Origin: Nitrospirota bacterium
GTDB taxonomy: Bacteria > Nitrospirota > Nitrospiria > SBBL01 > JAADHI01
NCBI GenBank assembly: GCA_029261195.1
Contig: JAJDBU010000001.1
Span: forward strand, 1 to 43,112
Direction of reading: 5' to 3'
Length of the DNA: 43,112 bases
Part shown: positions 9,201-14,848 of the stretch, in pieces
Position numbering within the stretch: the stretch's first letter is position 1
Layout: the number at the start of each line of letters is the position of its first letter
Made by a program: the position numbers and the translations under genes
Notes under the pieces: model-generated
What the model was told of the DNA's origin: nothing
Database searches by the model: none
Seen by the model: the letters and a program-made list of their open reading frames with translations, nothing else

Positions 9201-9468
9201 TCTGGGCGGTTCACTCAAAGCAGGGGATGTCCAACTCGGGGGGATGGTCCGAAAAGGCATTACCGAAGACATGGTAATACCCACTGTGGATGCCTTGCTG
9301 GACATTGTTCTGGAATTTCGTCAGGGCGAAGAGTCCTTTCATGACGTCGTCCGACGCTTGGGTCCGAAAACAATGATGAAATTTTTTGAAGAAAAAATCA
9401 TGCCCTTTGTTCCCGAAAAATCGAAGGTATTAGCGATGGTCACCACAGAATTAATCGAGGTTTCATAA
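6214..9468 (+). CDS. NADH-dependent sirohaem nitrite reductase: NirB-like diaphorase fused to a two-half NirA/CysI-like haemoprotein
   Basis: A 1084-residue predicted cytoplasmic enzyme reducing nitrite to ammonium. Residues 1-400 are a FAD/NAD(P)H pyridine-nucleotide oxidoreductase (VVVGNGMAA, VVIGGGLLGLEAA, GVFAIGDV). Residues 420-475 form one BFD [2Fe-2S] domain with Cys426, 428, 461 and 464. Residues 530-810 form the first ferredoxin-like plus sirohaem half (TRSTCGHTLRN, SGCREC). Residues 840-1084 form the second half, carrying the sirohaem-[4Fe-4S] ligands Cys919, 925, 964 and 968. Classic NirB has two BFD domains, a single reductase half and about 850 residues, so this is an unusual chimera. 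A 21-base in-frame tandem repeat lies in the first half. The ATG overlaps narK by 11 bases and the stop overlaps the next P-II start by one. Sulfite reduction is possible, but the porter and nitrate reductase context favours nitrite. Confidence 0.85.
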   Translation: MKNKKSTDPKLVVVGNGMAAMTAVEAILKKKPNSSITIFGDESQTNYNRIQLSNVLAGKTDAEKIILHTKAWYAEKGIDLRQGVPVSAIDTETKRVFDANGDQSTYDHLLLATGSLPVVPPIEGSGKKGVFVFRTLADTNRIIAAASNHLEAVVIGGGLLGLEAARGLMNYGLSVTVVHLAKHLMEQQLDPAGAALLKQEIEQIGIRVLTGTTVKKIGGEESVTEVQLSTGAVLSAGMVIICAGTRPNTALAEAAALKINRGIVVDDRLETSESGVFAIGDVIEHRGRTYGLIAPLKEQARVIADVIAGEDIKRYTGTLCATTLKVAGVSLTSAGSLNREIGDEELAFLDTRRGLYKKCILRNNRLTGFILLGDTKDGTRLFGLLKKGTDLSATKDQLLGNISVTEENAPSAASGATTLADSDTVCNCNDVCKGAIVSAIRKNGLKTRDEVAACTEATTGCGSCGAIVDDLLAIVNQSAPSLVPITAEKKKKPSSTKTLDLEKIKQEGLGIDFERITKEGARAVSMDDKYRLKTYGICVQKHAGYSIVRIRIPGGRLRPEQLAPLMELVATHGRGQVHLTVRQNIEIHWVRVEEAEDIFERLRNIGLTTRSTCGHTLRNVMACTHGAISDDGILDVQPWAEVISNYFIERSDLINPTMPNRLNIYFSGCRECNADAVINDIGFVAVRKKNEAEREGFGARQEELGARQEELGFEVWVGGSLGAKPMLGLKLRDFIPLKDALPVCQAVFAIHTLHGNRNKARSRLKFLIAEWGQEKFSAEFDRVFLEKKANPDNRLISLPGGLGDEKKPSLLKKPSWLRRALSSLTNLQAENTPGILPQRQGGSVRLTIGVALGDIRSEQVLEIGKISKRFGDGFLHLTKDQDIELHAISTLSIKQALAAIKALGFSLKGDGSGPNLIACPGIEFCTLAITHAQGAVRDLLKHYHPEDQLKRDLFDSLSIYISGCPNSCAKHQAADIGLAGTMLPLGDARRYSYQLFLGGSLKAGDVQLGGMVRKGITEDMVIPTVDALLDIVLEFRQGEESFHDVVRRLGPKTMMKFFEEKIMPFVPEKSKVLAMVTTELIEVS
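8301..8342 (+). repeat. 21-bp in-frame tandem duplication inside the nitrite reductase gene
   Basis: Two copies of a 21-base unit, 8301-8321 and 8322-8342, differ at one base and are followed by a partial third start. They encode the heptad G-A-R-Q-E-E-L twice (protein residues about 698-712). The unit keeps the reading frame and adds a charged surface loop between the first-half SGCREC motif and the next core strand. Confidence 0.85.
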
Positions 9469-9782
9469 TGAAGTTGGTTCAAGCAATCGTTCGTCCGGAA
9501 AAAGAACAGGAAGTCATCTTGGCTCTGGAAAAGTCCGGATTTTTTGCCTTTACACGTCTCCAGGTCTCGGGTCGTGGTCGGCAACGGGGCATACAAGTGG
9601 GTTCCGTTCGCTACGAAGAGCTGCAAAAGATCTGGTTGATGATTTCCTGCGAGGATGCCGAAATAGATCGGGTCGTCGATGCCATTCAAATCGCCGCCTG
9701 CACCGGCAACCCTGGAGACGGAAAGATTTTTGTTTCAAGGCTTCAAGAAGCGCGGCCGATACGGAAAGTGAGGATGGATTAA
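9468..9782 (+). CDS. P-II family signal protein, NifI1-like (second copy)
   Basis: A 104-residue P-II protein, the third in this operon. It starts MKLVQAIVRPEKEQEV, has GRGRQRGIQVGSVRY at the T-loop and GDGKIFVSRL near the end. It is closely similar to the NifI1-like protein at 4351-4665 but differs in the T-loop and C-terminus, so the two copies probably have distinct partners. The start ATG shares one base with the nitrite reductase stop, so translation is coupled to the enzyme. This placement suggests it acts on the reductase itself, as NifI proteins act on the enzyme encoded beside them. That target is inference. Confidence 0.87.
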   Translation: MKLVQAIVRPEKEQEVILALEKSGFFAFTRLQVSGRGRQRGIQVGSVRYEELQKIWLMISCEDAEIDRVVDAIQIAACTGNPGDGKIFVSRLQEARPIRKVRMD

Positions 9783-9818
9783 AATGCTGAGCAGTTTTTG
9801 TCGGCCCATCTCTGACCC

Positions 9819-9852
9819 GAGAGTGTTGCAGTAATATGATTGCAACACTCTC
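9819..9852. promoter_or_regulatory. 12-bp perfect inverted repeat upstream of the sigma-54 activator gene
   Basis: GAGAGTGTTGCA (9819-9830) is repeated as its exact complement at 9841-9852 around a 10-base spacer. Outer arms ATCTCT (9808-9813) and AGAGAT (9853-9858) add a second level of symmetry. No T-run follows, so it is a poor terminator. It contains the half-sites GTTGCA and TGCAAC, which recur upstream of the nitrate reductase gene. It may be an operator for the Fis-type HTH of the regulator encoded just downstream, or an RNA hairpin after the operon. Confidence 0.5.
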
Positions 9853-9916
9853 AGAGATGGCGTACAGTCCTTTCTCAATGGCTCAGAATTGCCCAAAACC
9901 TGAAGAGGGAATAGGG

Positions 9917-11242
9917 ATGCAGCCCGCCACAGACCACATGAGCACGGCGCTGAACGTCTTAAAAGAAGCGGTTTTTGTTTATGATCAAGACATGGTCATC
10001 AAACGCTTCAACCGGGCCGCTGAAAAAATAACGGGCTTTAGTAAAGCAGAGGTCATCGGTCAAAAGTGCGTCACACTTTTCAAGGAGAGCATCTGTCTCG
10101 GCAATTGCGATCTTTGTATGGTCGCAAAAAAAAACCCGAAACTGATTCGCTTCGAGTCACCCTTTTACCGGAAAGATACTCAGAAACGATTCGGCGAATT
10201 TAATGTCGGACTCCTCAATCGGGAGCATGACGGGCAGCTTGAAGTGCTTGTTGCCTTGACCGATATTACAGAAGTCGTGGCATTGCGGGATGCCCTGAAG
10301 GAGAGTACGTCATTTCACAAAATGATTGGGCACAGTCGGCCGATGAACGTACTTTATGAGATGGTCAAAAATACAGCTTACTTCGATTCCACCGTTCTGC
10401 TTCAAGGAGAAACGGGCACAGGAAAAGAGCTCATCGCACAAGCCATTCACCTTGAAAGTCCGCGTCGTCATCAAAAATTGGTCAAGGTGAATTGCGCCTC
10501 TTTTTCAGACAGCCTCCTGGAAAGCGAGCTCTTCGGCCACACAAGAGGGGCATTTACCGGAGCGGTCAAAGACCGGATGGGCCGCTTCGAAGAGGGAGAT
10601 GGCGGGACAGTGTTTCTGGATGAAGTCGGCGACCTCAGCCTGAACATTCAAGTCAAACTATTGCGTGTCTTGCAAGAAAAAGAAATCGAACGCGTGGGTG
10701 AAAACCGAACGCGCAAGACCGATTTTCGCCTCGTTGTCGCAAGCAACAAAAACCTTGAGGAAGAAGTTTCCAAGGGACATTTCCGGAAAGACCTTTTCTA
10801 CCGCCTCAATGTCATCCCCATCCGAATTCCGTCCCTCAGGGAAAGAAAGTCGGACATTCCCAACCTAGTGAATCATTTCATAAAAAACTGGCGAGGTCGC
10901 TCCCGGAAAGAAGTTTCAGGTATTTCCGACATTGCTCTGGGACAGCTCATGGATTATGACTGGCTCGGCAATGTCCGGGAGCTCGAAAACACCATCGAAC
11001 ATGCCTGCGTCAAATGCATGAATGGAAGGATTCAGGCTCAAGATCTGCCATTTTATTTGATTAAAGGCGCCCTCGGAGAAGGGGGCACAAGGAAACCAAG
11101 ACAGAAGTTTTCTAAGGAGAGAATCCTTGATGTTTTAACCCAGGTGGGTGGAAACAAGAGCGAAGCCGCACGGCAGCTCGGATGTCATCGGATTACCCTT
11201 TGGCGAAAAATGCAGGATTTAGGTATTGCAAGCCCCCTCTAA
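9917..11242 (+). CDS. PAS-domain sigma-54-dependent transcriptional activator (NtrC/NifA family)
   Basis: A 441-residue enhancer-binding protein that opens sigma-54 promoters. A PAS domain (about 8-125) carries an unusual cysteine group, Cys51, 60, 64 and 67. The AAA+ domain has Walker A GETGTGKE (164-171), the sigma-54 contact loop GAFTGA (211-216) and Walker B VFLDEV (232-237). It ends in a Fis-type HTH with [18 protein letters not shown]. The ATG at 9917 has a GAGGGA ribosome site; the ORF can be extended to an ATG at 9836, but that lies in the loop of an inverted repeat. There is no receiver domain, so the signal is probably sensed by the PAS domain (redox, metal or gas are possible). The location between the nitrite and nitrate reductase genes suggests it controls them. 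Confidence 0.88.
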   Translation: MQPATDHMSTALNVLKEAVFVYDQDMVIKRFNRAAEKITGFSKAEVIGQKCVTLFKESICLGNCDLCMVAKKNPKLIRFESPFYRKDTQKRFGEFNVGLLNREHDGQLEVLVALTDITEVVALRDALKESTSFHKMIGHSRPMNVLYEMVKNTAYFDSTVLLQGETGTGKELIAQAIHLESPRRHQKLVKVNCASFSDSLLESELFGHTRGAFTGAVKDRMGRFEEGDGGTVFLDEVGDLSLNIQVKLLRVLQEKEIERVGENRTRKTDFRLVVASNKNLEEEVSKGHFRKDLFYRLNVIPIRIPSLRERKSDIPNLVNHFIKNWRGRSRKEVSGISDIALGQLMDYDWLGNVRELENTIEHACVKCMNGRIQAQDLPFYLIKGALGEGGTRKPRQKFSKERILDVLTQVGGNKSEAARQLGCHRITLWRKMQDLGIASPL

Positions 11243-11257
11243 AGAAGGGGCTTGCAA
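11226..11257. terminator. Hairpin at the end of the activator gene (possible bidirectional terminator)
   Basis: TTGCAAGCCCC (11226-11236) and GGGGCTTGCAA (11247-11257) are perfect complements around a 10-base loop that contains the activator's stop codon. The convergent nirK gene ends about 30 bases further on. There is no T-run on the plus strand side, so termination efficiency is uncertain; it may instead protect the 3' end of one or both messages. Confidence 0.45.
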
Positions 11258-11289
11258 GTCTGTATTTGAATGAAATGATGATAGAAAAA

Positions 11290-12291
11290 CTAGTTTCCCT
11301 TTTTAAAAATGGACGGGTCTTCCTTTCCTCCCACTGCCAGGATGCCAATTGCACCCTTGGCCACACGGAAGATACTGTGATCGACCAGGATATAATTTCC
11401 CGGCACATCGACCTTCATCTCAACGATGGTCGCTCCCGCAGAAGGCACCATTGTCGTCTGGACATTGTGGTTGACGGCCCCGCCGATGGCCCCTTCCATG
11501 TAGACTTTGTCGAAAATTTCTCCGATCACATGGAAAGAAGAAATATTGTTGGGACCGATGTTCCCGAAATAGATTCTCACACGGTCTCCCGCATCGGCTT
11601 TAATGGCATTATCTCCCATCAACGCACCGGTTTTTCCGTTAAAAAGCACATAATCAGGCTGGTCCGACATGCCCTTGGCAAAATCGAGTTCCAGAAGGTT
11701 TGCCTTGCCAGCGGATTTTGTAAAGAATTCACTCTGAAAGACATAAAACTCTTTCTCAACCTCAGACAGACCCTCCTCCGGCTCAACCAGAAACAAGCCA
11801 TACATTCCATTTGAAATATGATGAGGAATACTTGGAGCGCCGGCAGCGCAATGGTAGATGTAAAGCCCCGGGTTCAAGGCTTTAAAGGTAAAAACAGATG
11901 CTTCCCCCGGTTTGACTTCATTCACATGCGCTCCGCCTCCGGGACCATTAACCGCATGAATGTCAATGTTGTGGGGCCACTTGTTGTCTTTGTGATTGGC
12001 GAGGTGAAATTGGACGGAATCTCCCACTCGCACACGAATCATCGGACCCGGCGTTGTTCCGTTGAAGGTCCAGAATTGATACTTTTTTTCGCCATCAATC
12101 GTTTGAGTGATTTCTTTGGCTTCAAAATTCACCACCACCGTCGCTGCTGCATTTCGCTTAATCGGAGCGGGTACATTCGGAGCCGTCGTCAGAACGGCGT
12201 TTTCCGCAAAACTGCTTCCCGTGGACAGAAGAACAAACATGATTGTAAATAACACAGCACCAAGGCCGCAAAGACACTTTTTAATGAACAT
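11290..12291 (-). CDS. nirK: Copper-containing nitrite reductase (NO-forming), NirK/AniA type
   Basis: A 333-residue two-cupredoxin enzyme that reduces nitrite to nitric oxide in the periplasm. Residues 1-29 form a Sec signal peptide ending SSFA. All copper ligands are visible. Type 1 copper is bound by His107, Cys148, His158 and Met163. Type 2 copper is bound by His112, His147 and His305. The active-site Asp110 and His254 are present. The first domain holds H-N-I-D-I-H and IYHCAAG, and the second domain FHVIGE and LVDHSIF. The ATG at 12291 has a strong GGGAGGAAAAGG ribosome site. The gene is transcribed toward the activator gene, against its neighbours. Its role is respiratory or detoxifying, unlike the assimilatory enzymes around it, so it competes with them for nitrite. 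Confidence 0.95.
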   Translation of the reverse strand: MFIKKCLCGLGAVLFTIMFVLLSTGSSFAENAVLTTAPNVPAPIKRNAAATVVVNFEAKEITQTIDGEKKYQFWTFNGTTPGPMIRVRVGDSVQFHLANHKDNKWPHNIDIHAVNGPGGGAHVNEVKPGEASVFTFKALNPGLYIYHCAAGAPSIPHHISNGMYGLFLVEPEEGLSEVEKEFYVFQSEFFTKSAGKANLLELDFAKGMSDQPDYVLFNGKTGALMGDNAIKADAGDRVRIYFGNIGPNNISSFHVIGEIFDKVYMEGAIGGAVNHNVQTTMVPSAGATIVEMKVDVPGNYILVDHSIFRVAKGAIGILAVGGKEDPSIFKKGN

Positions 12292-12478
12292 CTATCCTTT
12301 TCCTCCCGTTGGTTTTAAGTTGGCCTTTTCATGTCAGGAAAAAGGCCCGATGGAATGGATACTGGAAATCTCCACGCCAAACCTCTATAAAAGCAAGAAC
12401 TGTACCATAAGAATATAAGAGATGAAGTCATTGATTTATTATGAGAAATACCGATAAAACCAATACGCCCCAGACTGA

Positions 12479-12515
12479 TGCAACAGTGCATTTTCGTTGC
12501 AATGCAAATTGCAAC
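12479..12515. promoter_or_regulatory. Clustered TGCAAC/GTTGCA half-sites between nirK and the nitrate reductase gene
   Basis: Three half-sites lie in 37 bases: TGCAAC at 12479-12484, GTTGCA at 12496-12501 and TGCAAC at 12510-12515. The last two form the dyad GTTGCAA-N6-TTGCAAC (12496-12515). The same GTTGCA...TGCAAC pair occurs in the inverted repeat upstream of the sigma-54 activator gene. The site is about 75 bases upstream of the nitrate reductase start and about 190 from nirK, suiting an operator or enhancer for either. I found no well-spaced sigma-54 promoter nearby. Confidence 0.45.
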
Positions 12516-12586
12516 ATTCGCGTCAGATTGCTTTGATCCAGGGCATTCACAACAGGAACACTTGAGGAAGGGTTAATACTCAAAAC

Positions 12587-14767
12587 ATGTTATTTGGACG
12601 ACGAACAAAAAATCCGATCCAACTTCCCGTCAAAGCGGTTGATAAATGGGTCTACACCACCTGTGGCTATTGCTCGACCGGTTGCTCTCTGGATGTCGGG
12701 CTTGATGACAAAGGCGCTGCCATCACGACCCGGGGTGTGGCCGATGCCGATGTCAACCGGGGCAAGCTCTGCCTGAAAGGCATCTACGAATTCGAGGTCT
12801 TTCGTTCCCTGAATCGCGGCAGGGTCCCCCTCATTCGCAAAACCCGCTCTGACCCTTTCACCGAAACCACCTGGGATGAAACACTCAACAAGACGGCCTC
12901 TGAAATCCAGCGGATTCAGGGGCTTTACGGTCGAGACAGCTTTGCCATTGTTTCAACCGGACAGATCTACACCGAGGAATTTTATACCCTCGGCAAACTC
13001 GTCCGCGCGGTTATCGGGACCAACAACTACGATGGCAATACCACGCTCTGCATGGCCTCTGCCGTTTCCGGCTACAAACGATCCTTCGGCAGCGACGGCC
13101 CCCCCGGTTGCTACGACGATTTTGATCAGACAAATTGCCTACTTGCCATAGGCTCTAACCTGCCGGAGCAGCACCCGATTATTTATTATCGTTTGAAAGA
13201 AGCCTACGACCGGCGGCATTTCCCCATAATCGTCGTCGATCCCCGCGTCACCCTGTTTGCCCAAATGGCCGACATTCACCTCCCCGTCAAGCCGGGAACC
13301 GACCTGGTCCTCTTGAATGCCCTGGCACACGTTATTCTCACAGAGGGACTGGCTGATCAAAACTACATCCAGGCCCACACCAGCGGCTTTGAGGATTTTA
13401 AGAAACTGGTTGAAGCCTACAATCCCGAGATGGCCGAGAAAATCTGTGGGATCCCGGCGAAGATGATCCGCAAGGTCGCCCGTATTTATGCCGAAGCCGG
13501 TGCGGCGATGACCATCTGGACGATGGGGATCAACCAATCAACTCATGGCTCGGATGGCGTGGTGGCCATCAACAACCTGAACCTCATCACGGGCAATATC
13601 GGCAAACCGGGCGGCACCTCCCTTTCGATTACCGGACAGTGTAACGCGATGGGGACACGGGAGTTTTCATCCTGTTCCGGCCTCCCCGGATACCGTACCC
13701 TGGAGAAGGAAGAAGACCGGCAGTTCATGGCCGACTACTGGGGAGTCGAAGCATCCTTCTTCCCACAGAAACGTGGCATGGCCGAAACCGATATCTTTCC
13801 CGCGATTGAACGGGGCGAGATCAAGGGCCTCTGGCTCATCGCCACGAATCCGATGACCTCGATGCCCGACACGGCCCGTATCAGAAAGTCCTTTGAACAA
13901 CTTGAATTTCTGGTCGTGCAGGACGCCTATTCAGATGTGGAGACCAATGAATATGCCCACGTTTTTTTTCCCGCCTCCCTCTGGGGAGAAAAGGAAGGGG
14001 TCTTCACCAACACCGAACGGCGGGTCAACCTGGTCCGGAAGGTAATGGACCCGCCGGGAGAGGCCAAGCCGGATCTCTGGATTTTTACAGAGATGGCAAA
14101 GCGCTTTGAACGAGGAAAAGAGATGACGTTTTCAACAACTGCGACAGAGGTGTTTGAGGAAATCAAGACGCTTTCTAAAGGTCGTCTCTGCGATTATTCC
14201 GAGATGAGCCATGACAAGATCGAGAAACAACGCGGCATTCAATGGCCTTGCAATACCGAGCATCCCAAAGGCAATCGACGTCTCTACGAAACGGGTGTTT
14301 TCCAGCACGCCGATGGCCGAGCCAAGCTGATCCCCCTCCCCTTTGTGGATAACAATGAATGCCCGGATAAGGAATACCCCTTCTGGCTGAACAGTGGGCG
14401 TTTGGTTGAGCAGTGGCATACGCGGACCAAGACTGGAAAAATCGGGAACCTGAATAAATTCAGTCCGACGCCTTTTATGGAAATGAACCCCAGGGCCGCC
14501 GCAAAACTCGGCATTGCGGCAATGGACTACGTTCGGGTGCATTCACGCCGGGACTCCGCTGTCGTCCTGGTACAGCTCACTGAACGAGTCGCCCCCGATG
14601 CGGTTTTTATCCCGATGCACTATTTCAACTGCATCAATCGACTGGCTCTCGGCCTGCTCGACCCCTACTCCCGACAACCGGCCTACAAGCAGTCAGCAGT
14701 GAGAATCGAATGTCTGGAAGATCAAGAAGCGGCTGCACGGGAAAATGTCGCAATGCGGAATTATTGA
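12587..14767 (+). CDS. narB: Assimilatory-type nitrate reductase catalytic subunit (NarB/NasA family molybdoenzyme)
   Basis: A 726-residue molybdopterin oxidoreductase that reduces nitrate to nitrite. The N-terminal [4Fe-4S] motif is Cys26, 29, 33 and 62. Cys155 in the TTLCMASAV stretch is the expected molybdenum ligand, followed by the family's GYKRSFGSDGPP stretch. The segment MGINQSTHGSDG, and the GNIGKPGGTSL and GQCNAMGTRE stretches after it, are typical of NarB/NasA. There is no Tat signal, so it is cytoplasmic. The length fits cyanobacterial NarB; the C-terminal BFD domain found in enterobacterial NasA is absent. Electrons must come from another protein, probably the iron-sulfur/membrane fusion encoded next. 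The ATG at 12587 is the only start after an in-frame stop; GAGGAAGGG lies rather far upstream. Confidence 0.9.
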   Translation: MLFGRRTKNPIQLPVKAVDKWVYTTCGYCSTGCSLDVGLDDKGAAITTRGVADADVNRGKLCLKGIYEFEVFRSLNRGRVPLIRKTRSDPFTETTWDETLNKTASEIQRIQGLYGRDSFAIVSTGQIYTEEFYTLGKLVRAVIGTNNYDGNTTLCMASAVSGYKRSFGSDGPPGCYDDFDQTNCLLAIGSNLPEQHPIIYYRLKEAYDRRHFPIIVVDPRVTLFAQMADIHLPVKPGTDLVLLNALAHVILTEGLADQNYIQAHTSGFEDFKKLVEAYNPEMAEKICGIPAKMIRKVARIYAEAGAAMTIWTMGINQSTHGSDGVVAINNLNLITGNIGKPGGTSLSITGQCNAMGTREFSSCSGLPGYRTLEKEEDRQFMADYWGVEASFFPQKRGMAETDIFPAIERGEIKGLWLIATNPMTSMPDTARIRKSFEQLEFLVVQDAYSDVETNEYAHVFFPASLWGEKEGVFTNTERRVNLVRKVMDPPGEAKPDLWIFTEMAKRFERGKEMTFSTTATEVFEEIKTLSKGRLCDYSEMSHDKIEKQRGIQWPCNTEHPKGNRRLYETGVFQHADGRAKLIPLPFVDNNECPDKEYPFWLNSGRLVEQWHTRTKTGKIGNLNKFSPTPFMEMNPRAAAKLGIAAMDYVRVHSRRDSAVVLVQLTERVAPDAVFIPMHYFNCINRLALGLLDPYSRQPAYKQSAVRIECLEDQEAAARENVAMRNY

Positions 14768-14790
14768 TGGACTCGAAAAAGCCCGGAAAT

Positions 14791-14825
14791 CCGTCATTCC
14801 CCCATGGTCGTAGCGGGAATGACGG
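14791..14825. repeat. REP-like palindrome in the gap between the two nitrate reductase genes
   Basis: CCGTCATTCCC (14791-14801) and GGGAATGACGG (14815-14825) are perfect complements separated by 13 bases. GTCATTCCC palindromes of this kind are common dispersed intergenic repeats in many bacterial genomes. It ends 24 bases before the next start codon and could form an RNA hairpin that tunes expression between the catalytic and electron-transfer subunits. Confidence 0.6.
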
Positions 14826-14848
14826 TTAAATATGATTTTGGAGTCACA

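Noticed and set aside
9882-9895. TGGC-N6-TTGC resembling a sigma-54 promoter before the activator gene
   Set aside because: GG and GC are separated by nine bases instead of ten, and the match is otherwise short.
11182-11814. 210-codon plus-strand ORF across nirK
   Set aside because: It is antisense to nirK, whose copper ligands and signal peptide prove the other strand is coding.
12350-12586. CRISPR-like short repeats (TTGCAA units)
   Set aside because: The units are short dyad half-sites with irregular spacing, not direct repeats with uniform spacers.
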